Notes: generated from the sequence alone by a model not told the origin. DNA of 64,000 nt from JANQPX01 sp041398025 (GCA_041398025.1 JAWKVM010000019.1:88411-152410); one strand, 5' to 3'; shown: positions 1 to 8,856, counted from the first letter of the stretch. Program-made: numbers and translations.

Positions 1-2989
1 CAGCCAGGGCCTTGATGCCGATTTTGATGTCATCGTCGCTGGCATGGCCCAGACCCTGATTGCCGGCTTCTTTGATCAGCGTGTCGTTGGAGAAGACGGC
101 ATGGCGCTCGGCCAGAATATCGGCCGCTGTGCGCACGGCATCGAGAGCTGCTCCGGAGACGCCGGAAGGTCCATCGAGCGCTGCCGGCGAACGCCCTGGC
201 CGATCCTCCGCTGCTTGAACGAGCCTCGCCTTGTTCTCGGTGACGATGGTGAGATGGTTGGATTGGAGGGCAACCTCGGTCAGGGTTTTGAGGTTGGTCA
301 TTTTGGCGTTGTCGACCGACAGGTGCGCGAGAATATCATCGCCCGGCACGGAGACCCTCGCCCGAACGGTTTCGGCATAGCCATAGTCCAGGCCCAGGCC
401 CTTCGATCGGCCGAGATCGATCGTCTTGATCGTTCCGTTCCTATCGACCGAGACCGTGGCCGACTCAGGATGAATATTGACGATCCTGTCGCGCTGTTGG
501 GCGCTGACGCCGAGTGCGGCATCTTTTCGGGTCCAGACGATATTCTCGCCGACGTTCAGGTCTCGTTCGGCGACCGTGTATGCCGCAGCCTTGGTAGCGC
601 CCCAATCGTCCGGCTGCCACCGGACAAGGCGGCCATCGTCCTTTTGCAGGATCACCTTGCCGTAATCGACGTCCACCTGTTGCACCCTCAGATAGTCGCC
701 GCGGGCAATAGCTGGGCGTTCCGCAGTCTGGCGATAGCCGCTCCCGAAACGAACCACGTCACCCGGGCGATAGCTCATCGCCAAGCTGCGTTCGGTTCGG
801 GTCAAAGGTTTGGCGATCAGCACCTCGACCTTGAGCGTCGGACCGCTGAGCTCGCCCGTTTTCAGCAATCGTTCCCTGATCTCGACATTGAGGGCGTCGC
901 GCCCCTTGTTGGTCAGGTCGAGAATCCGGGTCGCCGCGCGCATCTCGGGTGAGAGATTGGCGTAATGGTCGGCGATATAGTGACGGCGCTGCTGCAGGGC
1001 GGTGTTCTGATCGTCGATCGAGCGTGATCGCGCGCCGATCTCAATGATCTGTCCCCCGGCCTTTTCGATGTGCTCGAAGGCGACGGTCGGCTCGCTCCGC
1101 GCCAGCGCCGCGATCGCCAGGTACATCTCATTGCGATACCGATCCTTATGGTCGGGTAGCTGGAAACTCGTCATGCCCGAGGCGTGGAGTTGCGACAATG
1201 CGCTTGAGGCGGTGGGCTGCCGATCATGCGCGCTGTCCATCAAAACGACGCGGGCCTGGCGGTGCGCCGCCGCTTTCAGAAGATCACGGGTCGCCGAGGG
1301 CGCGAGACGTGCCGCGTCCAGCGCGACCCATACCTGGCGCGGCGGCGACGATGCCGATCCCAACGTCAACGGACGAGGGCGATAGGGCTGAAGCAAGCGC
1401 TGCTCCGGTTCCTGCCAGCGTCGTCGCCACTGCGCGCCGAGATGCGCGGCATTCGTGTTCACCGGTCGGTCCATAACGTCACGCAACGCGGCCGCCGCTG
1501 CGGATGACGGCGTCATCACATGCACCTCGAAACCACGCTTTTCCGCAGCCTTGAGGTAGGTCGAGACAACCCGCCTGTCCGCGGCCGAGCCGATTGAGCC
1601 CTCGAGCGCGACCACACGGTTCTCGGAGGTCAGCAGGCCGAACAGGGCCATGCCGTGATCGGCTTGCCATGGTTCGCCTTCCTTGCCGGCTTGAGCTGCA
1701 GCGCGCTCGGCCACTCGATTCGCGGCGCGGGGTCCATGGATCGGCGGCTCGGTGAGCCGGCCGTCATCTTCGAGCGACAGCATCTCCTTCTCGATGGCAA
1801 TGGCCTCGGCCGTGGTCCAGCCCTGAACATGGATGTGACCGCCGGCGGTGGGCTGGAAATCCGGGACCTCTCTTGCCTGCAGGAAACCCTCCTGTTCAAG
1901 TCGGCGTATTGCCAGGCGCACCTGGCTGCGATCGGCCCGGCCCAAAGCCTGTCTTTCGCCGGCATCGACCAATGCTTTATCGGCGAAGGCAATCTCCTTT
2001 TCCGCGAGGATCCGGGCGGCTGTCCGAACCGCCTCGATGATGTCCTCGGACGCCCCGTCACTTTCGGTTTGCTTATGGCCTTTGCCATCAACCTGGCTCG
2101 TGGTTTCCTTCCGGCTGGCCGAGAGGTCGACGCCAAACTCAGCCGCCGTGGAGCGCCAGGCTTTGGCCAAGGTAGGCCAATCGATCGTCTTTTCTTTTCG
2201 TGCTCTGGTCTCAAGGGCCGCCGCTTCACGCTCTGCCGGCGTTGCGGTTTCGCGGGTCAAACCGGCTTCGCCAAGTTTAGCGATGATCTGCTTTGACCGT
2301 GTGGAGAAGGTCTCGATCATCGCTCTCGGGACACCGGCGATCTCGAACGTGCCCTTGGTCGTGTCGACCTCGATCTCGTAGCCGAGTTTTCGTACCAGCA
2401 GGGCCAAGGCCTGCTGAAACCGAAAGCCCCCTTCCTTGGACAGCCAATAGAAGTGCCGGCTATCCAGACTGCGCCATTCGCCGTTCGGCCCCTGGGTCGC
2501 ATTCATCGCGACCGCATGAACGTGAAGCTGGGGATCTTGCGCGCGCGTCAGATCGTGCGTGAACATCGCCACGGCAAGATTGCCGGTGTGGCGGCTGACC
2601 GATTTGCCGTCCTCGGTGAAGCGGCTGCAGGCGGCATTCTCCTCCATCCATGTCACCGCCTCCCTGGCGGCGTGATTGACCGCGTCGACCAGCCGACGGT
2701 CGCCGCCGACCAAGGCCACGATGCTGACCGACTTCGGTGCGGAAAAGGTCAGATCCCAGCCCGGCGCGTGCTGCCGCTCGCCATCGACGAGCTTACCGAG
2801 CGTCGTGCCGTTCGGCAGATTGCCCTGGCACATCTCTTCATAGGCATGGCCGTCGACAGGTCCGGTGAAACCCAGGACGCTAGCCGCTTTGCCGATCCAC
2901 TGAGGATCACCAAGCGCATCCGCGTCGTAGTAGTTCTCGGCATCGAGATAGTAGCTGCCGTCAGCCACGGCAGGAGCGATACTCAGCAT
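1..2989 (-). CDS. MobF-family conjugative relaxase/helicase (TraI/TrwC-like), C-terminus outside window
   Basis: Nicks oriT, stays covalently bound to the strand and unwinds it during conjugation. The reading frame is open from ATG at 2989 to the window edge (at least 996 residues). The N-terminus has the paired tyrosines of MobF relaxases (Y13-Y14, Y20-Y21) and the metal-binding triad in HDLTRAQDPQLHVHAV (H145, H156, H158). A helicase-like module follows. Its Walker A position near residue 464 reads GSIGSAADRR and lacks the GKT/S. A segment near residue 325 (AVRTAARILAEKE) recurs near residue 945 (AVRTAADILAERH), so a second helicase module starts at the left edge. This matches F TraI, where the first helicase copy is vestigial and the second active; that the missing part is active is inference. 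AGAAGG precedes the ATG, which lies 4 nt after the traD stop. Confidence 0.93.
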   Translation of the reverse strand, partial: MLSIAPAVADGSYYLDAENYYDADALGDPQWIGKAASVLGFTGPVDGHAYEEMCQGNLPNGTTLGKLVDGERQHAPGWDLTFSAPKSVSIVALVGGDRRLVDAVNHAAREAVTWMEENAACSRFTEDGKSVSRHTGNLAVAMFTHDLTRAQDPQLHVHAVAMNATQGPNGEWRSLDSRHFYWLSKEGGFRFQQALALLVRKLGYEIEVDTTKGTFEIAGVPRAMIETFSTRSKQIIAKLGEAGLTRETATPAEREAAALETRARKEKTIDWPTLAKAWRSTAAEFGVDLSASRKETTSQVDGKGHKQTESDGASEDIIEAVRTAARILAEKEIAFADKALVDAGERQALGRADRSQVRLAIRRLEQEGFLQAREVPDFQPTAGGHIHVQGWTTAEAIAIEKEMLSLEDDGRLTEPPIHGPRAANRVAERAAAQAGKEGEPWQADHGMALFGLLTSENRVVALEGSIGSAADRRVVSTYLKAAEKRGFEVHVMTPSSAAAAALRDVMDRPVNTNAAHLGAQWRRRWQEPEQRLLQPYRPRPLTLGSASSPPRQVWVALDAARLAPSATRDLLKAAAHRQARVVLMDSAHDRQPTASSALSQLHASGMTSFQLPDHKDRYRNEMYLAIAALARSEPTVAFEHIEKAGGQIIEIGARSRSIDDQNTALQQRRHYIADHYANLSPEMRAATRILDLTNKGRDALNVEIRERLLKTGELSGPTLKVEVLIAKPLTRTERSLAMSYRPGDVVRFGSGYRQTAERPAIARGDYLRVQQVDVDYGKVILQKDDGRLVRWQPDDWGATKAAAYTVAERDLNVGENIVWTRKDAALGVSAQQRDRIVNIHPESATVSVDRNGTIKTIDLGRSKGLGLDYGYAETVRARVSVPGDDILAHLSVDNAKMTNLKTLTEVALQSNHLTIVTENKARLVQAAEDRPGRSPAALDGPSGVSGAALDAVRTAADILAERHAVFSNDTLIKEAGNQGLGHASDDDIKIGIKALA

Positions 2990-2993
2990 CCTT

Positions 2994-5021
2994 CTACTCC
3001 CAGACGGCCTTGCCTAGTGCTTGTCCGTTGGCTGGTCTCGATCCAGGCTTCGATCCGGCTTTGTCGCCGTGAAACATATCGATGGTCGCAGCTTTGTCCG
3101 GGCGGCTCTTCTCTTTCTTGTGGGGCTGGCTCTGACGCTTTGTCTGTTTGTCATGTCTGGTCTTCGGTTCCAGCGATGCCGGCGGCGCGCTTGGCGGCAA
3201 CACGGTGGTGCTCGACGCCAGCGCCAAAGCAGCCCCGGCCGTACCGGTGTCATGACGTCGCCTTACAAATCCCGGGGTCAGGTCCGTTTCGGACATGGGC
3301 GAGCGCGGCTTCACCGTGGTCAGGGCGATCGGCCTGTCCCCTGGGAGCTTCAGGTAGCAACGGCAATCCGGCGTCATCGCAATCTCTGCGGGCATGACCA
3401 CGGGGCCGATCCGTTTGTCGACCGAGAGCTGAACCTCATGCCCGCGCCGGCCATGAGAGCTGAGCCGGGTACTCTCACGCATCTCCTCGACCTCGGCATG
3501 GCCGATCGAGCGGGACGCCCATTCCGAGCCTTCGGCATCAGAGACCCGGAAAATCGCCTGGGTCTGACACCCATTCAAGATGGTCTGGGCGTCGGCATCT
3601 CGGTAGATGGCTTTGAGCTGCGACGGGGTCTGCAGGGTGATCAGGGCGCAGCCGCCGCGCTTGCGCGCGTTCTGCATGAATGGCGGCAAGGACGGCAGCG
3701 CGTGAAGGGTGGCCAGCTCATCGAGGATGAACCACAAGCGCCGATCCAGCCGCTCCGGCAGCGACAGCAACGCGGTTGCCACCGCGTTGACCCAACAGCT
3801 CAGCAGCGGCTTGAGGGTCGGTGAACTTCGCGGATCGGTGGTCAGCCAAAGCCATGGCCGGCCTTGATCGGGTGCCGGCGAGTCGAGAGCCTGCACGTAG
3901 TCGTAGATGGAAAAGTCGCTGGTCCTGCCAGCGTTGGCCTCCAGCAGCCCGAGCGCCTTGATGTAGATGCTGTTGTGGATTTCGACGCTTTTGCCGGTCC
4001 GTTCGGCGCCTTCATCAAAAAGCTTGGCGGCATTGGTGCCAGCCAGGATCTCGCGCATCTCCACCTGGGTCATGCGCAGGAGAATGTGCAGCAGCTTCTC
4101 GACCGATCGATCGGGATCGGTGCGCAGCCGCTCGAGAACCTCCGCATAAAGCAGTCTGCCGGCGTCGCCCCAAAATGGATCGCGCTCGTTAGCGTTGGGG
4201 ATGAAGCTCTCGGCCACCGCCGCGCAGTCGGCGACGCTTTGGATTTCCGACCAGGGCGACCAGATGGCGCTGCGGTCATCCAGAGGATTGAGAATGACGT
4301 CGCCTCGCTCCGCCTTGAAAAAGCGCGGCATCAGACCGGGCCCATAATCATAGATGACAGCAGGTTCGCCCCGGGCTTCGACCCCTTCAAGAATCGCCTC
4401 GGTCGCCGAGGTCTTGCCGGTGCCTTGGGCGCCGAGCAGGAGCATGCCGTAGGGTTCTTTCTCCCGGATCAGCGGCACGCGCCCGATCGACAGATCCGAG
4501 GCGCGGCGCTCTCGGCGCAAGGTTGCCGCAAGATTGCGATCGGAGGTGATGGGTCGCCCGCGAAGAACGCGGCTGCCGCCGGCAGCTCGGCCTTTCTTTT
4601 GCAGCCAGGCAAAGCCGGCCATGCCGAGCATGAAGGTGATGCCGGTCGCGACCTTCATACCGTTCCAAAGGGAGGCGACCACGGCATCGACCTGCACCAG
4701 GTGCCAGGCATCGAAGCGGATGAACTCGGATCGCCAGCGCTGCACGCCGTCAACGGTATCCACCGTCCAGCGCCAGTCATGCAGGCCGACCAGATCCAAC
4801 AGCGCCGCCGTTGCCCACCGGGCTGCCCCGATCAGGCTGTAGGTCGGCTCCACGATCCAAAGAAAACCCGGCACGATGGTGATCCAGCAGGCGAAAAGCG
4901 CCAAGGCGCCGATGCCATAGGCGCGGAAGCGATGGCCGGTTCGATTCCAGAGAACACCGAAACCGCGTCCAAAAGGGCCGATAAACCGGCCGCGATCATT
5001 GCTGCGATTGCGCCAGGCCAT
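2994..5021 (-). CDS. traD: Type IV coupling protein TraD/TrwB family
   Basis: Inner-membrane hexameric ATPase that hands the relaxosome to the type IV secretion channel. From the ATG at 5021 the protein is 675 residues. Two N-terminal membrane segments (about 35-57 and 122-139) are followed by Walker A GAQGTGKTS (197-205) and Walker B WFILDELATLHALPSL, a typical TraD/TrwB arrangement. An ATG at 5063 is in frame, but it overlaps the upstream gene, whereas 5021 has GAAGGTC at good spacing just after that gene's stop; I therefore prefer 5021. The C-terminal 100 residues are low-complexity and basic. The gene sits between a ribbon-helix-helix gene and the relaxase, the trwA-trwB-trwC order of MobF plasmids. 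Confidence 0.93.
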   Translation of the reverse strand: MAWRNRSNDRGRFIGPFGRGFGVLWNRTGHRFRAYGIGALALFACWITIVPGFLWIVEPTYSLIGAARWATAALLDLVGLHDWRWTVDTVDGVQRWRSEFIRFDAWHLVQVDAVVASLWNGMKVATGITFMLGMAGFAWLQKKGRAAGGSRVLRGRPITSDRNLAATLRRERRASDLSIGRVPLIREKEPYGMLLLGAQGTGKTSATEAILEGVEARGEPAVIYDYGPGLMPRFFKAERGDVILNPLDDRSAIWSPWSEIQSVADCAAVAESFIPNANERDPFWGDAGRLLYAEVLERLRTDPDRSVEKLLHILLRMTQVEMREILAGTNAAKLFDEGAERTGKSVEIHNSIYIKALGLLEANAGRTSDFSIYDYVQALDSPAPDQGRPWLWLTTDPRSSPTLKPLLSCWVNAVATALLSLPERLDRRLWFILDELATLHALPSLPPFMQNARKRGGCALITLQTPSQLKAIYRDADAQTILNGCQTQAIFRVSDAEGSEWASRSIGHAEVEEMRESTRLSSHGRRGHEVQLSVDKRIGPVVMPAEIAMTPDCRCYLKLPGDRPIALTTVKPRSPMSETDLTPGFVRRRHDTGTAGAALALASSTTVLPPSAPPASLEPKTRHDKQTKRQSQPHKKEKSRPDKAATIDMFHGDKAGSKPGSRPANGQALGKAVWE

Positions 5022-5023
5022 CG

Positions 5024-5545
5024 TCAATGACCTTCGCTGCTGCTGCCCGACGAACCATCCCATGGCTTCCCCAAGGCCCTGGATTTGGTCTTGGCCTCGT
5101 CGCGCATGCCCTTCAACGTGGCCATGAGTTCCGCATAGCGTCGCCGGAATTCGGTCTCCGCTTCCTTGAAGAGGGCATGACGTCTCTCATCGGCCTCGGC
5201 TTCGTCGTCAGGTGCCAGCGAAGAGGCGCCTGACATGCCGGCGGTCGAGGCGCAGACGGCTTCCCTGAATGTCTCGAACAGAAGATGCAGCGTGACGCTG
5301 TTCTCATGGAAAATGCGTGACTCGAGCTGCTCGAAACGAGCTTCGAGATAGGGCCCGAGGCGGCTGATTGCGCTGTTGGCGGCGTCGCCGTCTTCCGCGT
5401 CCTGGTCGAGTGCGGCGAGAATCACGACGCGGATCCATTCAGCCTTGTTCAGGCCTCTCGCCTCGGCGCGCGCTTCGATCTCTTCATTGATCTGCGGTGA
5501 GACACGCGTTTGGACGCGTTCGCTGTCGGTGTGTGCGGTTGGCAT
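5024..5545 (-). CDS. Ribbon-helix-helix relaxosome accessory protein (TrwA/MobC-like position)
   Basis: A 173-residue protein with an N-terminal ribbon-helix-helix motif (about residues 10-48: RVQTRVSPQINEEIEARAEA then GLNKAEWIRVVILAAL). The rest is acidic, helical and ends in a Ser/Gly-rich tail. In MobF systems a small RHH protein encoded directly upstream of the coupling protein and relaxase binds oriT and represses its own operon. Position and fold point to that job here; specific DNA binding is inferred. It is the first gene of the RHH-traD-relaxase operon, with 2 nt between its stop and the traD start. Confidence 0.75.
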   Translation of the reverse strand: MPTAHTDSERVQTRVSPQINEEIEARAEARGLNKAEWIRVVILAALDQDAEDGDAANSAISRLGPYLEARFEQLESRIFHENSVTLHLLFETFREAVCASTAGMSGASSLAPDDEAEADERRHALFKEAETEFRRRYAELMATLKGMRDEAKTKSRALGKPWDGSSGSSSEGH

Positions 5546-5661
5546 GTGGTTGTTCCTTCATTGATCGACTGAAGGTCCACAATGATCGGTCTCATGAAGG
5601 ACGTGTTGCCCGCACGGACACCAAAAATGGGTTCGGTGCGGGCAACGACGTGATGGTGCTC
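5546..5661. promoter_or_regulatory. Intergenic hairpin region, candidate oriT/operator in front of the transfer operon
   Basis: This 116-bp gap precedes the transfer operon. It holds a perfect 11-bp inverted repeat, GTTGCCCGCAC (5605-5615) against GTGCGGGCAAC (5636-5646), with a 20-nt loop. A diverged copy of the whole 42-bp unit lies at 7587-7628. oriT of MobF systems commonly lies beside the RHH gene and carries inverted repeats, so this is an oriT candidate. An operator for the RHH protein fits equally well. Confidence 0.5.
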
Positions 5662-7401
5662 TTATTCGACGATGTGAAGTTCACCGCCTGATTGGCGAAC
5701 GAAGCCGGCCCAGGAGTCGATCAAGGCACCATATTCTTTCGGTGTGAGAGGACGACGCTTTTGGTCATGGAAACGACCGGCACCGGCGACGTAGACGTCG
5801 ACACCGGTGATTTTGGGCGGCCGGTCGCTGATCTGGGTCAGGCTATCGGAGCGCGAGAGCAGCACGTCGGTCGGAACGGCGACGCTGTCGAGGAGATCGG
5901 TGAACAGCCAGATCGCGCTTAGCTGTTCGGCTTCATCTGCGAAATGAGCAAGTGTGTCTACCAGCGCCGTACTGGGTGCATCACTCCGCTGGCGCAGCTC
6001 GGGCAGCAGGGCGTCGCGAATGGCGGCGTGGAAGTCAGCGACAGCTGTCCGAGCATCCATGGGATTGCTGATCAACCATTGCCAGACATCTCTCACCGTC
6101 CACGCGAAGGTCGTTGCCGCCGGAGTGCAGATATCGAGCAAGAGCCGGCTGGACGCCGGCGCATCACGGACCGTCCTGATGATCAAACGGCTGCCCGGCG
6201 CCAGTGACTTCACCATGTCGTCGATCGCCGGCATGATCTGCTCACGATCCCGATCGTCATAAGCGGTCGTGGTGTCGACGAACGCCAGGACTGAAGGTCC
6301 GTCACAAGTATCGGCATAGGTGGGCTGAGCCGTGGCCAGCGTGATCAAAGCCCCGATCGCCATGGCAGGCGCCGCCACCGAGGTCAGCTTCGAGCGCTGC
6401 ACCGCAGACGCATATCGGCGGAGCGCTTTTCGATAAGCCATCTCGGCACGGGCAAAGGCGCCTTCCGGGCCATGGTGTTGATAGCTCCATACGACACCGA
6501 AGACCGTGAGCAGGATGGTGACCAGCCCGGCCGCTCGAACGATCGCCCAGATGAAGGGCTCGGGCAGGCCTGAAAGAATGGCCGTCTGATCGTTGAAGAT
6601 CCCGGTTTGCGCACTTTTCAGAATCTGCCCGTCCAGTTCGAAGCCTTTCAGCCGAAGATCGGTGGCGACACCGATCACCGCAGCGATCAGCAACAGCATG
6701 ATGATGAGAGTAGTGAGATCGCGAGCCCATGCAGGAATGAGGTTGGCAAGAGCGCGGAGGCGGGCACCGGCAGCATGGGCACAAAGGATGAGGCCGAGCG
6801 AGAGTGCTATGGCGGAGCCGGCGGCGATGATCGGGCTGACCTGGGTTACCGCGACGAATGCCATCGTGAGAATGGGGAAGTCGAGGGCAAAGAGGACGGC
6901 GAGGCGCGTCTTGTATCCCCGCACCGGCGGAATCGGAGGCCGGCCGTCCGCGGCCGCCGCTGCTTTGTCGACGACGGCTCGGGCTTGATCGACATCGCGC
7001 GCGGCAATGAGCAAGGTCATCGAAGCTCTGGCATGCTGCCCGGCAATGTCCTCGAGACGCGGCGGATCCGCCGGTGCCACGCTCAAGGCTGGATGTGTTG
7101 ATTGATCGCTCTCACCAGTCCCGAGACCTGATCTGGTTGCGCGCCGAGACGCTGTCGGCACAACCTGCACAGCCTTTGAAACTTCGGCAACTTGGGGAAG
7201 AGCGGAAACCTGTTCGGGCAATGCGGCCAGCATCCGATGAAGAGCGCCCTGACGGTCTTCGGGGATCTTTCCCTTTTGCCGCCATTTGCGAACGGCCTGC
7301 GGGCTGATGCCGAGCGTCTCTGAAATCCGCACGACACCGATACGATCGATCGACTCGATGCCAAGCGGCGGGACACCGTTGACAGGCTTGGGATCGTCCA
7401 T
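5662..7401 (-). CDS. HTH / multi-pass membrane / VWA-like protein of the transfer region
   Basis: No named family recognised. From ATG 7401 (579 residues; GTG 7416 is an alternative) the order is as follows. A Cro-like helix-turn-helix occupies about residues 20-50 (ISETLGISPQAVRKWRQKGK), then a Pro/Ser linker. Three or four membrane segments follow around 180-310 (for example LTTLIIMLLLIAAVIGVATD). A signal-like hydrophobic stretch ending in TYA leads into a 200-residue domain with alternating strands and helices that begins VLAFVDTTTAYDDRDREQI, reminiscent of a von Willebrand A fold with a degenerate metal site. A DNA-binding domain joined through the membrane to a presumably external domain suggests signalling or anchoring of the element. 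It lies between the two copies of the 42-bp hairpin. Confidence 0.7.
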   Translation of the reverse strand: MDDPKPVNGVPPLGIESIDRIGVVRISETLGISPQAVRKWRQKGKIPEDRQGALHRMLAALPEQVSALPQVAEVSKAVQVVPTASRRATRSGLGTGESDQSTHPALSVAPADPPRLEDIAGQHARASMTLLIAARDVDQARAVVDKAAAAADGRPPIPPVRGYKTRLAVLFALDFPILTMAFVAVTQVSPIIAAGSAIALSLGLILCAHAAGARLRALANLIPAWARDLTTLIIMLLLIAAVIGVATDLRLKGFELDGQILKSAQTGIFNDQTAILSGLPEPFIWAIVRAAGLVTILLTVFGVVWSYQHHGPEGAFARAEMAYRKALRRYASAVQRSKLTSVAAPAMAIGALITLATAQPTYADTCDGPSVLAFVDTTTAYDDRDREQIMPAIDDMVKSLAPGSRLIIRTVRDAPASSRLLLDICTPAATTFAWTVRDVWQWLISNPMDARTAVADFHAAIRDALLPELRQRSDAPSTALVDTLAHFADEAEQLSAIWLFTDLLDSVAVPTDVLLSRSDSLTQISDRPPKITGVDVYVAGAGRFHDQKRRPLTPKEYGALIDSWAGFVRQSGGELHIVE

Positions 7402-7586
7402 GCCCCTACGTCCCACAGTCAGCAGACACGTCGGGGACGGCAGCTGGCTGGTCAGGCCATGCGGTGTTCAAAATGGCGTGATGGCTCGTCGGCGCTTGCC
7501 GACTGATTTTCGATACCGAGAGCATGTCTGGTCCTCCTTGAAGCGTCGTCAAATGCGAAGATCATGCCAAGGAGATGCGGTGGACT

Positions 7587-7628
7587 GTTGCCCGGACGGA
7601 CACCAAAATCGGGGTCGGTGCGGGCAGC
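7587..7628. repeat. Second copy of the 42-bp hairpin unit
   Basis: This is a near-copy of 5605-5646, with about 5 differences in 42 positions. It shares GTTGCCCG, ACGGACACCAAAA and TCGGTGCGGGCA. The hairpin arms are less perfect here. It lies about 190 bp upstream of the HTH/membrane gene start, as the first copy lies 60 bp upstream of the RHH gene. Confidence 0.75.
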
Positions 7629-7679
7629 CATGGGTTCGGTTCAGAGGCGTTTTGGCTGAAGGTGCGAACGAAATGCGGT

Positions 7680-7855
7680 GGTGACAATTGTCGCCTGGCG
7701 CAATGGCGTTTTCCAAGGCCGGTGACAACTGTCACCAAGGGCGCCTTGCTGCGAGAGTGTCATAACGCGCTGTAAAGTCGGATGAATTTGGACTTCGAAT
7801 TGCCGGCCTTCATGGGACGGTGACAATCGTCACCGGGCCAGTGCCAATTGCCACC
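7680..7855. promoter_or_regulatory. Four-copy palindromic operator/iteron array, consensus GGTGACAnnTGTCACC
   Basis: Sites are GGTGACAATTGTCGCC (7680-7695), GGTGACAACTGTCACC (7721-7736), GGTGACAATCGTCACC (7819-7834) and the weaker AGTGCCAATTGCCACC (7840-7855). Start-to-start distances are 41, 98 and 21 bp; 21 and 41 bp are close to whole turns of the helix. This indicates a dimeric protein binding several sites on one DNA face. The binding protein is unknown. Confidence 0.65.
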
Positions 7856-7954
7856 GGAATCCGCGATGCTAACCTATTGATAACGCGCAATATTGATGGA
7901 TTTATTGCGTATTGGTGGAAAGACTCCAGAGCAGCGCTTAGCTGCATAGTGTGT

Positions 7955-8017
7955 GAAGGCTCCTGACCGTCGGGCGGGAGGTGCGCAGCGCCGACCAACC
8001 GACGGTCAGGAGCCTTC
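7955..8017. repeat. 19-bp perfect inverted repeat with 25-nt spacer
   Basis: GAAGGCTCCTGACCGTCGG at 7955-7973 is matched by its exact reverse complement at 7999-8017. The arms are GC-rich and no T-run follows on either strand, so a simple intrinsic terminator is unlikely. Confidence 0.8.
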
Positions 8018-8170
8018 CGGGTCAGCAAATAGAGAGCCCGCGCGCAGCGCGGCAGGGTTCGGCTTTTCCGCCACCAACGAACCCGGCATTGTGGGATCAG
8101 CTTGTTAAGCGGGCGCCGCAGGCCAACGCTGTCCGGAGCATCCCGATCGTTCCGCGCATGGTCCCCGAGA

Positions 8171-8222
8171 TGTCCAGCTGGTCCCCAGGATCTGCACGAA
8201 TTTGTCCAGCTTGGGGACCAGC
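8171..8222. repeat. 11-bp inverted repeat with embedded direct repeat
   Basis: GCTGGTCCCCA (8177-8187) and TGGGGACCAGC (8212-8222) are exact inverted copies. TGTCCAGCT also occurs directly at 8171-8179 and 8203-8211. Confidence 0.65.
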
Positions 8223-8568
8223 GGGACGAATCGCTGCATGATCGTTGGCGGAGCACTTGGCAGGGTTTCTTGAGAGACGATGTTCCGACTGCCGGAACAT
8301 CGGTGAACGGCGATGCGGTTTGATGTCCTGCACGGGCCCGAGCAACAGCCTAAAGCTGTGCTGGGTCATCATCGGTCTGGATCCGCGGTTTTATGTCTAC
8401 CAGATCATGATTCATGACAGAAACAGTACCCCATGGCTGTTGGTGAGGTTTCTTGTGGAATGGGGTTGCGCACGCAACCTCGTCTCGGATCGGTAGTGGT
8501 CCTGCGGATAGGCGGTCACGTCGGCCGGCGCGAGAGAAGCGTCCCGGACGAACCGGGACGCCACCTGG

Positions 8569-8856
8569 CTAGCGGCAATAGCCAGCATCCCGGTCCGCGA
8601 TGAGCTGATCGCGGAGATCGGGCGGGATGACCGCATAGGATCCGAGTGTGTCGATGAGTTCGTCGGGCTCCAGGATACTGTTGAAGGGATCACCGGCGAA
8701 GTCGAACTCGTGCTCCTCGGTCCATTCATCGTCGCTTTCGTAATCAAAGACTTTGGCCTCGTAGTAGCCTCGGGCGTAGTAGCCGTTCATGTCGTCCCAC
8801 CCGATGACGATACTGTCCCAACGAGCTTGTTTCGGGGTGAGGTCGTACCGGCTCAT
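8569..8856 (-). CDS. Small acidic hypothetical protein
   Basis: A 95-residue protein very rich in Asp, Glu, Tyr and Trp (for example YESDDEWTEEHEFDFAGDPF). No family is recognised. AAGGAGG sits 6 nt before the ATG at 8856, strong evidence that it is translated. The Shine-Dalgarno lies inside one arm of a 22-bp inverted repeat (8864-8885). Small acidic proteins in plasmid leading regions are sometimes DNA mimics, but nothing here proves that. Confidence 0.65.
   Translation of the reverse strand: MSRYDLTPKQARWDSIVIGWDDMNGYYARGYYEAKVFDYESDDEWTEEHEFDFAGDPFNSILEPDELIDTLGSYAVIPPDLRDQLIADRDAGYCR

Larger units (their letters stand above)
7402..8568. other. 1.2 kb non-coding control region rich in palindromes
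   Basis: No open frame here has a convincing ribosome-binding site or protein-like composition. The stretch holds, in order, the second 42-bp hairpin (7587-7628) and four operator-like palindromes (7680-7855). An AT-rich patch with ATTGAT repeats and a GCAATA/TATTGC pair (about 7870-7915) follows. Then come a 19-bp perfect inverted repeat (7955-8017) and an 11-bp inverted repeat (8177-8222). The combination is typical of a plasmid control locus such as a replication origin, partition site or master promoter; which one cannot be told. Confidence 0.6.

Noticed and set aside
44..952. 302-codon frame on the plus strand
   Set aside because: It is antisense to the relaxase, whose motifs are clear on the minus strand. 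It has no family features or ribosome-binding site.
7810..8256. 148-codon minus-strand frame in the control region
   Set aside because: It spans the 19-bp inverted repeat and lacks a ribosome-binding site and protein-like composition.
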